From Zopfochytrium polystomum (lineage: Eukaryota; Chytridiomycota; Chytridiomycetes; Chytridiales; Chytridiaceae): a stretch of DNA of 64,000 bases. Position numbers and translations under genes: made by a program. The DNA is taken from assembly GCA_025765615.1 (NCBI GenBank), contig JAIVFJ010000043.1, forward strand, positions 124,001-188,000. The letters run 5' to 3'. The notes beneath the pieces were generated by a model. That model did no database searches and was not told where the DNA came from. It saw only the letters and a list, made by a program, of their open reading frames with translations. Positions 20,254 through 31,996 of this stretch are shown in pieces. Every line of letters starts with the position of its first letter. The stretch's first letter is position 1.

Positions 20254-21990
20254 TCAACGTGAGCGCGCTTCAAAGATGTACTTCATTTGAAGGCCGATAA
20301 ACACGATGACAGCCAATCCAATGCCGGCGCTGAAATAGTTGAAGAAGGCAACATAAGCGTTAGCCAAGGAAGGGTTCCAAGAAAGACTGCAAATGGCATG
20401 AACTTTCAAGCCAAACAAAATCCATATAACTACTGCATCAGCGTGCCGCCCACATACACATAGTACGCCGGCAGCCCGAAGTCCATCGACCCCGACGCCG
20501 ACCCAACCGCCACGCTCCCGACGGACGCGACCGCCGCAAACAGCACCGCCCACCCGATGGTCGTGCGGATCGCCCGTATCGTGCCCGTGCGGATCTCGCG
20601 GTCCAGCGTCTCGAGCGGGTCCCGCGGCGGCTGCGGTGACTCTGTCGGCGGCGGCGGCGAATGCGTGGGGCCGGAGCGGGTGGGCTCGAAGCGGACCGAG
20701 CGAACGAACTCGGCGCGGACCGACCGCGCGGCCAGGGCGACGACTGCACGGGCGGGAGGTGCTGTGGGAGCGTGGGGACGTCGAAGGCGAGGCTGTGCGG
20801 GGACGGCGCTGCGGAGTGGGTGGCGCGCTGCAGGGAGTAAGTCGTGTAGCGGCCTGGTTCTTGCAAGAGGGTGCTGGCTGCCGCGGCGGGTTCTGGCGGC
20901 GCGAGCACAGGTCGCGGGACGTCTGAGGGGCGTCGGGAATGCCGTTTTGGTGGTGGCATCTGCGCGGGGGTTGGAGGGATAGAAGTGGGGCGGCTTGGCG
21001 GGAGCGTTTCCTCAGGAACGCACGAGGACTTTGCTCTGACGAGCATGAGGAGGGTGGGTCCCAGAGTCTTGAGTGCGCGTGAGAAAATGATATAGGCCCA
21101 CGACAGAAAAATTACCGTGACCAGCCCCGCCAGCAGCAATGCGACGTGGCGGAGCAAGTAGACGGCTGAATGTTGACAAGATAGCAAGCTTAACTTGTCG
21201 CGGTCGCTCTCGGAGACTATGTTGTCTTCCAAGACCCCCATCCATGGAGAAGGCTCCGTAGAGGACGTATGGGACGGGAGTAGAAAATTTTCTCGAAAAT
21301 AGGCGTAGGTTGGTGAGGTGGCTCGTGAAGGGGCTCCGGAACGCGTACAAAAACATGGCTATGCTGACTCCAATGAAGCAGACGGCAACGCCGTGAAATA
21401 CGCTGTTTAAGACGACACGTCAGATGCATATCGCTCAGGCCTCCGCTTGTCTTACTTGAATCCAAGATGAGATTTCATGAGGAGGCCGAAGAGCGACGTG
21501 GCCTGTGCCAGTGAGTGAATTATAGTAGCCACTACGCACAAAGTGAGGGACAAGGACATGGACGGATCAGACTGCGCTGCTCTTCTGCCTTGTGAACCGG
21601 AACAGCCGACGCGTACGAACAGCACGACCCCGCATGCAGAAGCAAATATCAGTAGGGCCGCAACGTTTGGCCTGCGCGCAAACAGAGACCGTCAGGGCTC
21701 AGCGCATGGAGCAATTCAAGCCACGGTGACTCACTTGATGCCGCAATCGCCGGGCTCGACAGATCGGCAAAGCACGCCAGGTCGAAGAGCCCCTTGCATT
21801 GTGCAGGGCCTGCGAGGCTGTCGCGGCGGCTGTGAAGAGTTGCTGGTCATACTGGTAGAAGAAAAAAAAGGAATCTTAGATGCAGCTGGACGGATCAACT
21901 CACTGCATTGTGTTGGGAAGGGAGGCGGGCGGTGAAGAAAGAGAGCTGGGAGGCCGGGCGTCCCCTGCCCCGCGCTCCATTCACCCAAGC
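20254..21990 (-). CDS. Seven-helix membrane protein, paralogue of the gene at 6.3-7.7 kb
   Basis: Family not named. On the minus strand: a Cys-bearing N-terminal exon (about 21990-21747, donor GTGAGT), an exon 21671-21456 with ALLIFASACGVVLFV and LCVVATIIHSLAQATSLFGL, an exon from 21402 with GVAVCFIGVSIAMFLYAF and VPYVLYGAFSMDG, an exon with VYLLRHVALLLAGLVTVIFL, a Pro/Ser-rich loop of about 120 residues, then TLDREIRTGTIRAIR, WAVLFAAVASVGSVAVG and, after an intron about 20401-20440, YFSAGIGLAVIVFIGLQMKY, ending EARSR with the stop at 20254. The order (helices, long loop, two helices) and the motif before helix 6 match the 6.3-kb gene. The N-terminal exon joins to helix 1 in a different phase from the duplicate at 16.6-17.2 kb, so the start and first splice are uncertain. 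Confidence 0.62.
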
Positions 21991-22416
21991 ATGTGCTCTG
22001 CTCTCATCAATCGATCGATGGATGGATCACGCCATGTCTGCGGCGAAGGCGGGCGGGACGGAGGCGTGTCGACGACCCACTCGGCGGGTTGCGACACGCA
22101 CGCGCCGAGAAATCTTTCCCGATATGGAAATGTCTGTCTGTGCCGCCCCACCCCAACGTCGCGAAAGAGAATTAGATGCTCGTCGCGGTCTGATTATGGC
22201 TTATGCGCCTCCTAATTACTTTGGTGCGTAGAGCAGCGGCTCCCATCCCAAACGCACGCATTATTCACAGCAAGCCGCGACCAGGGAGCACTTTCTCAAT
22301 AACTGGGTGAGAACCAAATTGTATCGCTCAATCTTCATTTTTTTTATTTTTATTTTTTTTTGAAAAACAGTAAATATGCAAATAGTAGTCGAACACATGA
22401 AATTGTCCAAAGGATA
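21991..22416. other. Intergenic, divergent promoter region
   Basis: Lies between the 7TM gene (-) and the LRRIQ1-like gene (+). It contains GATCGATCGATGGATGGATC near 22010 and a T-rich tract at 22338-22360. No gene is supported. Confidence 0.4.
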
Positions 22417-25400
22417 ATGCAAAACCTCGACTCTGCCGGAGCCGGCGCAACGGAATCCTCCGCACCTCCCTCGCCTTTGCACTCTGCGCGCGGCAGACAA
22501 CAGAGTCCTGTGCAGCTCGTTCAAGCGATAATTAGATCGGACGAGCACGGCGGGGCGGACGACGATGATGACAGCGATTTCGACGTCGAGGCAGAGATCA
22601 AGGCAGAGTTGCAGCGCATGACAACGGTACCGCGTCACTTAGTGCAGTTGTTTGATTCGCACAGCATTCCCATTGACATAAAATTCTACTGCTCTCCTTC
22701 GATTTAGGCGTCCGATGGCGAATCAGATGTGGGGAAAGACACAGGGAGACCCACATCGACCCGGGTGTCTTCGCGCAGCGCTTCGCGATCGGCCAACCGT
22801 CCCAAAATCGTCTTGCCTGCTTTGGACGATGACGAAGATGAGGAAGATGCGGGTCCGGCCGCGGTAAATCGACTTGTTTCCCCCCAGCTTGGATGGATCT
22901 TCCTCCCATGCGTTGCAAGAAAGTGTAAACCAACCTTGATATCTAATTACTAAACGCAGCCCATACCGTCTTGGACCGAGTTCCTTGCCACCATACGCCG
23001 AAGAGAGTCCGAGGTAATGGCGCAGCAGCTTAAAATTGATCAGGATGTTCGACGTTTGAGGAATTCCATATCGTCTCGGCGAGAGTCCGTTGTCGGAAGA
23101 AGCGCAGACGGTTCCGCCGCGACAGCGGCCGCCGCCGCCGCCGCAGCTGCGAATGCCCAATCCTTGGCCACATCAGCAGACGCGAAACCGAGCAGCGCGG
23201 AGGAACAAGACGAAAGTCCGATGTGGGAAGAAGATTATAGCGACGAGGAGTTTGGAGAGTTGCCGGTCAATGTGAAGGCTACGGTGGAGGCAACGAATGA
23301 CCGCGTGAAAGTGAATGTGGTAACAGCATCACTGTGAGTCGCGACGATATTCAGTCGAATGAGCTGAGAAACTGACAAAGTTTGTTGCTTCCAGCCCAGT
23401 GCCGGATCTCGATGAGCTGTCTGATAACGAGGTGAGGGAAAGGTACGGTGTCATCATCAGACCTCCTCTTATCGGTGTCACTCAGACGGAAGCGAACCCT
23501 TTGCTTGAAAAGGAGCAGCGTGATCTCGACGACAGACTTCAGTTAGTTCTCGCGCATGATTACTGCTTACTTTTGACAAAACATTGATGTCCATCAAAGG
23601 GAGCTACACGACTCGTTTTCGTCCGAGGACTCTCTGCTGGAGAAGCTCCGCCAAGAGACTTTGGCTTTCAAAAAGCCTGCATCTTCCGATGTTGGGGACG
23701 ACGCGTCCTCGGCGATTTCAAAACGAAAGAAGCCGACCGTCAAGCCCAGGATAAAGCGAACGTCGTCGTCGTCGCTGCACGATTTGAATGACGCATTTCC
23801 CGAAAGCTTTGGAGGAGTCTCGCGCTCACAGTCGGCGCTCGATATCTCGCAACTAAGCTCAGTTACGCCAGCTCCTAACGACGAGGCGCAGAGTATGAAC
23901 GACAAGCCTGCGAGTAGAGAGGGTGCGGAGAAGGATGGATTGGATGAATCTGCCTCGATAATCGGGACCGCCGCTGAAGAGGTAGCCCAAAGACCGTTTG
24001 TTTTTTCTCAACTTCCCATTTTGCTGATGAAAAGTGTAGGATCCAAACGAAGACTACGAGCAGTACAAAAAGGAAGAACTGCGCCTGAAAGCTGAGTATC
24101 AATCACTACAAAAGTCCCTCAAAACCGAGCTAGAGCAGCAAGAGAAGCTCTCCGTCCAGCTCGAATCCGCCTCTTCCGCTGTCAGCATTCAACGGCGGGC
24201 GCTCCGAGCGACCAAGATGAAAGTGAGGGACATGCAAGAGCAGCAGAGGCAGCTTCTCCATTGGTTCAAGGTCGTCGCCAAAGTGGCTTTCGAGAAGGAA
24301 AAGGACAAGGCCAACGCGTTGCTGCAGCGGGCGATGCGGATCCTTTCGCGCTGCACCACGAGGCATGACAAAATTTACGCGAAAGTCCAGGCGGCGAATC
24401 AGCGGCTGGAGGCTGAGCTGGAGGAGCTGAACAGGGTGATGGCGGAGCACGAAGAGCTGCGGGATGTGGAGGCTCGTCTGACTGCGGAGGTGGACGAGCT
24501 AAAGCTGACGCTCGAGAGAGAAGAAGCAGATTATTTGGCCAGGAGAGAAAACGTGGAAAACGATTTGAAAAACAGGCTCCTTGCTGAGGAGGCACTCCGA
24601 AAGTTCGAGGCTGAGCTAATTGCGGAAGCGTGCGAGAAGCAACGTCCTGGCCGACCAGTTGACGTGGATGAGCTTGATGTGTTTGAAGCGGTGAAGAGGG
24701 AGGTTAAAAAGGCAAGGTTTTGCGTCTGGCTATACAATGAATAATCTCTGTCGAATAGATCCCGAACCTGCGAAATGCAACGCGCCTGACGCACATAAGT
24801 TTCGAAAACAATCAAATCACATCCGCGCGTGGATTGGAGCATCTATCCAATCTTATTTCCATTAATCTGAATGTATTGGTTTGAATGGTCCTTTTTTGTT
24901 TCTGATCGATTTTGAAGCAAAACAAACTTCAACTGTTGGACGTTTCACCATTTGAAGATGTCCGATTTCTGTCGGCCGCGTCCAATGCTCTCACTTCCGT
25001 TCAGGTACTTTCTCGGGTTGACTGACGGAGGAAAAATCTTAGAACTCGTCTGACAGGGCCTGGAAAAATGCAAAGAGTTGGTCATGCTTGACTTAAGCTC
25101 CAATCCAATAGAGAATCTTAGTTCTTTCGGGGAGGCCGAAAATCTTCAGGTCGTTGATCTTCACAGCACAAAGGTACATATCCAAACAATCACTGCTGAA
25201 TAGAGATCAGGCACACACGACTTTTTTAACATTCCTTCAGATTCAAGACTACAAGTGGATCGAGCGATTGGCGGTACTCATCTATCTGGACTTATCACGG
25301 ACAAAGATGATGGACACCTCTCTTGAATTCCTCCACAGCTGTCCCATACTGCAGTTTCTTAACTTGTCACGAAATGGGTTCACAGCAATTCCTCCCATCT

Positions 25401-28344
25401 ATAATATCCTACTCAGAAGTCTTTCTTTTGAAGGAAACTTCTTGAAGTGAGCCGATTTTGCGAATACTGGTTCAAATTGTAACGCTTGCATTAGGCGGCT
25501 GTCCGTGACAACTTGGCTTCCTCGACTAAGGGTGCTCAACATATCGAACAATAAGATTCAGCATATTGAGCCCCTCACGTTGTGCCCACTTTTGGAAGAG
25601 CTTTATCTTGCATCCAACGAGATTCAAGGTCTTTGCTTCCTTTATACCCAACTTATCACTGACAAAATGCAATTGTTATTTGATGGTTCGCTTAAAAAAA
25701 GAGAAAGCAAGTTTGTTTTCAATATCAGCATGCACATGCTTAAGGGTCCTCGACTTGACCAAGAACCCAATATCTACAGTGTCTGACTTCCATCCAATCG
25801 TGTTTCTGCTGTTCCCTCGTTTGCAGGTGAATTTACAGCATAAGACGCAGCCCTAACAACTCCTTCGCTCCTTGGACAGCTTCTCAATGGAAACCCAACA
25901 ACAGGGAACGCACATGCGACGACTCCATTGAAAGCAATAAGAGTCTTGGAAGCCTGCTTGCAGTTATTCGAGGAAGGTGCCGACACGCTTGCCGACGACT
26001 GCTCGTACGTTCACCTCCTTTCCCTCTCCGTCCCGAAAACATTCCTGTTTACGCTCGAACCACCATTTACATCTCGGTATCAGCCCACAACAGATCTTAG
26101 AGCAATGGGACGACTTTCGTCGTATCTGCTTCAACCATCAATCGGTAATATCTTTGGTTTTCTGTTTTGGCGGACGAAATGCTGCAGTCCAGCACAGCCA
26201 ACTAACTTGCATTCGTTTTTCAGAAAATCGACGAATTCATGGGCGAAGAATACGAGCCGTACTTGAAATACCTCTCCTGCAGCAAAGGTCAACAGCCGTC
26301 TAAGGAGGTCGTCATGCGGATGAGGATGCAAGAGAACAGAATGAGCTGGCTCGGTGGACTCCTGCAGCCCCTTTTGCTTGAAATGGAAGACTTGGGAAAG
26401 AACACCCCTGTGGGCGCTAGGTATGAATTGATTTCGTTTGACGGCGTCTGGAGCAAAACTCACGACGGGTAAACTATTTTTCGCTTTCCCAGAGCCTTCC
26501 TCGAAAATGTCATGGTCGAAGAGCTTCTTTGGCGGAAGGAGGAGCAAGGCGTCATCCTCCTTCAAAGCTGCTGGAGGCGTCGAGCTGCGAAGAAGGCGGC
26601 GGCGCGGCGTTCGCGAGGTCTGATATTTCATTTTTTCCGTCAAACGGGTGGAATATGGATTTCGGGCTGACGGTGCCTCACAGCCATAAGGGTTATTCAG
26701 CTATGGATGAGATCGATTCTCATAAAACGAGGAAAAATCATCCTGAACCCACTTCAATTGCGGGGAATTGTACAGATGCAAGCAATCTGGAGAGGTGAGC
26801 GCAGTTCGCGGGCCGCAAGATTTCCTTTTGAGCTGGGACATCAGGGTTCATGGCCCGGAAGAAGAAAACCGAGATGGTTGAGAACGCGCTGAAAGAAGCA
26901 GACGCTCTCTTGAGAGGCGAGTGACTGTTCATGAAAGTGCTTTCTGTGAAGCCTGACTTTAACTCTTCTGATGCGCAGATACCTCAATGACCGACTGGAT
27001 TAGTCGGGCCAAGGACAACATCTTCGATGACGAAATGCGTGACTATCTCGGGCACGAGAGATTGCGTCACTTTAGTGCAGAAGTAGGTAGCAGGGAAAGA
27101 CGACAAAGCAGCCTTAAGCCGGGCGGAATCGCATTACGCGACAGCGGCGCGCGGGACAGTACTGCAGTGGACGAGATCGAAGTTTCGCTGACGCAAGAAG
27201 CAATGGAACCAATCTGGATGTCCACAGAGGTAAACTCCCCTCACGCATTTCTCGCCAGCTAGCCATTTCTTTACCAACCATGACAATTGTGCACACGCAA
27301 GAACGAGGACATGGTGCGACACGAAGCACTTCCACCCCTCGACTACCTCGACCCACGTTATTTGAACTTTGACCCGCTGTGCGAGTACCTATCAGCAGGG
27401 CAGAACGACTCACCGGGTCAGACCGATAACATGCCGCCGGAGCCCACCGATAATGATGCTCTGTAATGCTTCTCTACTGCCGAAACTTCTGCCTCTAAAC
27501 CATTGCCCTATCCTACCGTGACCTACTCATCCACAAAGCATCCAAGAAAAGCCGCGCATCAGCGAAATTCTGCTTGCGCGCAAACAGCTGCGAGAGCGCA
27601 TGCTCGCCGAGCGAGCGCGGCGGCGAGATCCTCTTCAGCGGTTACGATCGCTGTACAGGCAGGCTCGGCAACACGGCGCTGCCGGAGACACTGCCCCCGC
27701 CGAACAGCGGCCGGCGGTGCAAACTCGGCGGGCAGCAGCGCTGTTGAGAGCTGGAGAAGAGGAGCGTGCGCCCGCAGCGGCCGCGGCAGGCGCAGCTCGT
27801 CCGGAGGGAGCTCGCCCGGACGGAGCTCGCGGAGTACCCGGCGAAAATGGTGACGGGGCCGTAGTTGCAGAGGCTGCTGGGTTTGCTGCAGTAGCCAGAG
27901 GAGCGGCGCTGGAGTTTGCCGTCGGTTCGCGGCGAGGGAGGCTGTTGGCGGGGGCTGCCGCGGCGAAAAGGGAGGATGCAAAGACGGTTATCTATGAGTG
28001 GGATTTGCAGAGTGTGTCATCTCGAAGCCGGGTCCGTTCGTCATTCAAGTTCGATATTCATAGGTTAACTAGATCAAACTTCAGTTTTCCGACATACTAT
28101 CGGTGGGCCGATCAAAGTTCGAAACTGAGGATGCCCTTCGACAGGTAATTTGCGGAATCAATGTGTGTCGAGGTTAATCCGAAGAGGTTTCCAGAGCATG
28201 GCATTTCCAACTTCACCTGGCGTGACGCTTCTCGTAAATAACTTCGTCGCCAATAAAGTCACTGGGCGGCTGGAGCGCAGCAAGCAAAACCTGAAGTTTC
28301 CTCCGCTCCCCGCGATTCATAAGGGAAATAGAATACTGAAGTGA
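22417..28344 (+). CDS. LRRIQ1: Large coiled-coil, leucine-rich-repeat and IQ protein (LRRIQ1-like)
   Basis: Multi-exon gene; the start chosen is ATG 22417 (MQNLDSAGAG...). Order of parts: acidic and Ser-rich N-terminus (to about 24.0 kb); a long coiled coil (24060-24710, e.g. KYQ/EAE heptads through LRKFEAELIAEACEKQ); then leucine-rich repeats spread over small exons (HISFENNQITSARGLEHLSN, LVMLDLSSNPIENLSSFGEA, LIYLDLSRTKMMD, LQFLNLSRNGFTAIP, LRVLNISNNKIQHIEPLTLC, LEELYLASNEIQ); then IQ-type helices (VILLQSCWRRRAAKKAAARR at about 26560 and LRGIVQMQAIWRG at about 26770) that would bind calmodulin or light chains. This order is that of LRRIQ1, a cilium-associated protein in flagellated eukaryotes. 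An Ala/Arg/Glu-rich part lies at 27.6-27.97 kb. The C-terminal exons to 28344 are less certain. Confidence 0.72.
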
Positions 28345-28576
28345 TGGACGGAATGAGCGTCTTTGGGGAACTGGTTAGAACTTTACCAATCAGTTTACAT
28401 ACAGTATATGAATCATCTTGTTACGCAATCCTCAAATACTTTACGCCAACCCACATACCGAAATAAAGAACTACAACATTGGCGGCTGACCCATTCGCTG
28501 CAGTGCCGACTTACATGTTCCACCAAACACCGATTTTAACAGCACGAAAGACTCCCGCAGCAACCGACTGCACCCT

Positions 28577-31009
28577 TCAAGATTCCACAATCTGATTAGC
28601 TGAAAAATAAGCCTGATTTATCTCAGCCATGTCCACATCATCAATGACTGGCGTCATCAGCCAGTGCTTTTGTGACGTCCACCCCAGCAGAGGGTTTGGA
28701 ACAGCCCCCACGTTTGGCTCAAAGCACAGTGCCAAATCCTTCAGGAGCTTTCTCGTCACGCCGGAGCGTCCAGAGCGCAGAAGCTCCTCAATCTTCGTCC
28801 TCTCCTCCAACATCTCCAGTTGCGCGAAGTAAAAGACAACCTGTCGCCACGCGTACGCCACATTCTTGCAGATAATGAGCCGAAGCTGCCATCGGAGGGA
28901 CGCAGACGTCGCTTGATTTGCCATGCTGTCGATTCGCTTCAAGGTCGTTGAAATCATGGTCTCCAAGTCAGCAGCGTCAAGTCCTGCGACGTCAAAGAGC
29001 GCCAATAGGTTGTGCGTGGTCAGAATCTGAGCCTGCTCGATTTGCTTGCCGTTTACAACCACGTAATTGCCCGAAGTGTCGATGCGCCCACGAACAATAG
29101 ACCCAAGGAAGGCCTGCTGGCCGAACTGCCTTGGGCTCCCGCACACGTCTGCATTTTTGGGTGATGCAGAAATCTGCGGCAGTTCGCCAGGAGATGGCAG
29201 CTTGTAGTACCGGCCGTACACGGTGCGATATAACCTCCGTATCGCTTGCCTCGCAGCAATGGAAAACTTCAGCCCGAAGTCGCCCATGAAAATATCTGCG
29301 GCTAGTTCTTCCAGCAGCAGTTCCTCCCTCCCAGCGTTTTTGAACAAGTTTTGCAATTCCGTAACGAGCTTGTTTGGCGTGATTTGCTCGGGAAACGCCT
29401 TTAAGAACAATCGGGCAACTCTGGACAGAATAAGCGGGGCCGTGTCTGTTCCAGGGAGTGTGTGGGCTTCGAGGGCTGCAGCCCAAGGCAGTTCGGAAAA
29501 CTGAATTTGGCGTTGGTAGTTCAGGAGAAGTAGTGAGCGCCGGCTTCGAAAAGCCGTGTAAGTAGAGAGGTAAAGGCGCTCTAACACAGGGTCGTCTGTC
29601 GTCCGAGTGGCCGCCACACGAGGAAGAAGTGTCGCTAGAACTTCACCCGATGGGATCAACCCCTCATTCATGAGCGTTTCTAGAGATCCCTTTGTCGCCA
29701 TCCTAACGAGGCGATCAAGCGAAGACATCGGGGCTCTCCCTCTGATAAACGGATTTGACGTCTCAGAGTCCGATAAAGGTCCCAGAAATGCGCCGGGATT
29801 TGTCAGACCGTCGTGCTCTGATTCGTGTGCAATACGTGCTAGGAGAACTTTCGCCACTGTAGCCCTCTCCGTACCATTAGGAACGAACCGATGCTTCTCC
29901 CGCTTTCTTCGGCAGCTGTCAGTGTCTGGGAGGCCGCGCTTTTCGGCGATGCCTGCCAAGTAAAATCGAATTCGCCCAACCTCTTTTCCGGACAGCTTGG
30001 CTGGATTTTCAACAGCTTTGCCGCCAACCTCGATCAAGTACCTGAAGCTGTGGCGATTGACGGGACGGCGGCGCGCGGCGCACTCTTTCTTGATGCGGTC
30101 GAGACAGGACCGCATTCTATCGGCCCAGCCTGGTGGGTAGACTTGGCAGGGCCACCCACCCTCTACCTTCTGTTCTTCGCCATCGACGCTTTCGAAATAC
30201 GGCTTCGGTTCTGTCGGTTTCACGGACTCGGAGAACAGACCTACTAGCTCGTCGAACAGCGGCATCATCGCAGTCACGTCCATATAGTGCTGATGCCTTC
30301 GATCGTTCGGCTTTGTGTCAGCGCAAGTGTGTAGCGTCGACCTTACGTCGCCAACCGACTGGCGGAAAACCTCGTTCACGGAGATCGCAGGCGGTGAAGG
30401 GCAAAATTCCGGATAGAACCGAAGTCGATCCATCCATGGCGTGATCGCATCAAGGATCCTTTCTACTGCAGAAACATCGTTCTTTTGTTCCAAAAGAAGA
30501 ACGGAGAGAATGGCGGCCTCCTCTGGCACTGCAATGCGGTAAGTGCCCTCAGTCATATGTCTGGACAGGATTTCGCGTCCCATATCCGTGAGGAAAAAGC
30601 GATTCAGCCGGAGACGATCCGATGCCAGATCCCGTTCGAGGACGGCGTGATACTCTTGCAGTAGCGTGTTTTCAAAGGGTCGGAGAGGTCCCCCAGCCAG
30701 ATGTGCCCCGCTCGCAAAACCACCATGCAGGACCTCCAGCGTTACCCATTCGGGAGTGCCTTGGAACGGAGTGCGAGATCCGACATTGTTTTGCCCCAAG
30801 AGGTAGTTACGCCAAAAGAGCGCCCAGGACAGTACGTGTCTCGTGCTTGCTGACTGGGACATGCTGCTGCTGGAAGTTGTCAACGTGCAAGGCTGGTTGT
30901 TGCGTCGACCTCTTGACAACAAATTTGTAAGTTTGGATAAAATCCCAGAGAAACGACTGTGCCTCGCTGCACTGACTGCGCCGAGAGCGCGCAGTCCCCA
31001 CGATAACAT
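28577..31009 (-). CDS. Intronless 810-codon protein of unknown function
   Basis: One uninterrupted frame from ATG 31007-31009 to 28577. It is the longest single-exon host gene in the window, in a region where neighbours are split by introns. The first 50 residues are basic and Ser-rich and could be a targeting segment or, if the Met before SQSASTRHVLSW is used, non-coding. The body looks globular (RHVLSWALFWRNYLLGQNNV, EWVTLEVLHGGFASGAHLAG, ENTLLQEYHAVLERDLASDR, QAFLGSIVRGRI, AQILTTHNLLALFDVAGLD), with no membrane helix, repeat or catalytic motif that I recognise. Possible explanations are a retrocopy, lateral transfer from bacteria, or simply an intron-poor fungal family. Confidence 0.85.
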   Translation of the reverse strand: MLSWGLRALGAVSAARHSRFSGILSKLTNLLSRGRRNNQPCTLTTSSSSMSQSASTRHVLSWALFWRNYLLGQNNVGSRTPFQGTPEWVTLEVLHGGFASGAHLAGGPLRPFENTLLQEYHAVLERDLASDRLRLNRFFLTDMGREILSRHMTEGTYRIAVPEEAAILSVLLLEQKNDVSAVERILDAITPWMDRLRFYPEFCPSPPAISVNEVFRQSVGDVRSTLHTCADTKPNDRRHQHYMDVTAMMPLFDELVGLFSESVKPTEPKPYFESVDGEEQKVEGGWPCQVYPPGWADRMRSCLDRIKKECAARRRPVNRHSFRYLIEVGGKAVENPAKLSGKEVGRIRFYLAGIAEKRGLPDTDSCRRKREKHRFVPNGTERATVAKVLLARIAHESEHDGLTNPGAFLGPLSDSETSNPFIRGRAPMSSLDRLVRMATKGSLETLMNEGLIPSGEVLATLLPRVAATRTTDDPVLERLYLSTYTAFRSRRSLLLLNYQRQIQFSELPWAAALEAHTLPGTDTAPLILSRVARLFLKAFPEQITPNKLVTELQNLFKNAGREELLLEELAADIFMGDFGLKFSIAARQAIRRLYRTVYGRYYKLPSPGELPQISASPKNADVCGSPRQFGQQAFLGSIVRGRIDTSGNYVVVNGKQIEQAQILTTHNLLALFDVAGLDAADLETMISTTLKRIDSMANQATSASLRWQLRLIICKNVAYAWRQVVFYFAQLEMLEERTKIEELLRSGRSGVTRKLLKDLALCFEPNVGAVPNPLLGWTSQKHWLMTPVIDDVDMAEINQAYFSANQIVES

Positions 31010-31161
31010 CTATCTCACGTGCCGGTCGTTTGAAATGGTAATGATTCACCCAAATGCTTCATTCTACATGTCACCACGAGCAAAATCATCATGCCTCATT
31101 GCTCCTTCGGGCAGTGGCCATTCCCACTGAACTGTGGCCAGATGTTTCCTAAGGGACAGTT

Positions 31162-31938
31162 TAGAACATGGATCCCTCTGGGGGCTGAGGCAGCTTCCTG
31201 TTCTGCGGCAGTGCCATTTCCCTGGAGTCAAGATTGTAAGAAACCCACGAATAGAGTCAACTGCATACCTTCGAATCTCAGACAGCACTGTCTCAATGGT
31301 GTAGTTCCTCTTCCACGAATCCAAGACAGAGAGTTTTTCAACCTGATTTCAGGTTCCGGGGTTAACTAATTTCGCGAAATGACTCAGGGTTTACCTTGCC
31401 AGTACGCTGGTTGACACAGCTTAGATTGATTTTCGACGCGAAAGACACCTCAGGCGGCCGGTCGGGATAGTCGTTCCCACAAATAATTCTCAGGCTATAA
31501 ATACGGTTTTCGTGAACGGACTAGAGTAGTTGAATGAGTGCTTGCGTAACACGCCCAGAGATCTCTTACGTGCATCGGACCAATGATAGTTCCATGCCAG
31601 CTGCTCATGAGCATGTCGTCGCCGTCGGACAGTCCGTAGCTGATCGTCCCATCTCCGATCCCCTTCTCGCCCCGCTCAAGCTCCTCCAGCAATCGAAAGT
31701 TTCTGGGAACTAGGTGTGCCGGTCAGATGTAGTACGGAGGAAAGGAAGTCATCAGCGAAGGCTCGTCCACTCGACCTTCCGCGGGCAGCCTGATACAAGG
31801 CCAGAAGGGTTGAGGATGCCGCGTATGGAAGTCGGGGGTGGGAAGGGGGGTGGGTGGGTCTAGATCGCATCCCCGCCCGACGACGCGATTGCAGTCAAAG
31901 CACAAAGCAGCCTCAATCACAAACGAACCTTTGGCCAT
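31162..31938 (-). CDS. MMS2: Ubiquitin E2 variant Mms2/UBE2V
   Basis: Catalytically inactive E2 partner of Ubc13, used for Lys63-linked ubiquitin chains in DNA-damage tolerance. Exons (minus): 31938-31929 (ATGGCCAAAG, only 10 nt), 31709-31570, 31520-31395, one encoding [20 protein letters not shown] (about 31341-31270), and a last exon ending at 31162. The spliced start [20 protein letters not shown], then [49 protein letters not shown] and the tail [17 protein letters not shown] follow Mms2 from end to end. No active-site Cys of the HPN...C type is present, as expected. It lies 58 bp downstream of the F-box gene on the same strand. Confidence 0.93.
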
Positions 31939-31996
31939 GTCTGAGCCTTCCTCCCTTTCTTTTCTTTTTTTGTTCAAATTTGGTTGATTTTTTTCC

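Noticed and set aside
27559..27981. Long minus-strand Leu/Pro/Arg-rich ORF within the LRRIQ1-like gene
   Set aside because: It is the GC-rich antisense of an Ala/Arg/Glu-rich region, with low complexity and no family signal.
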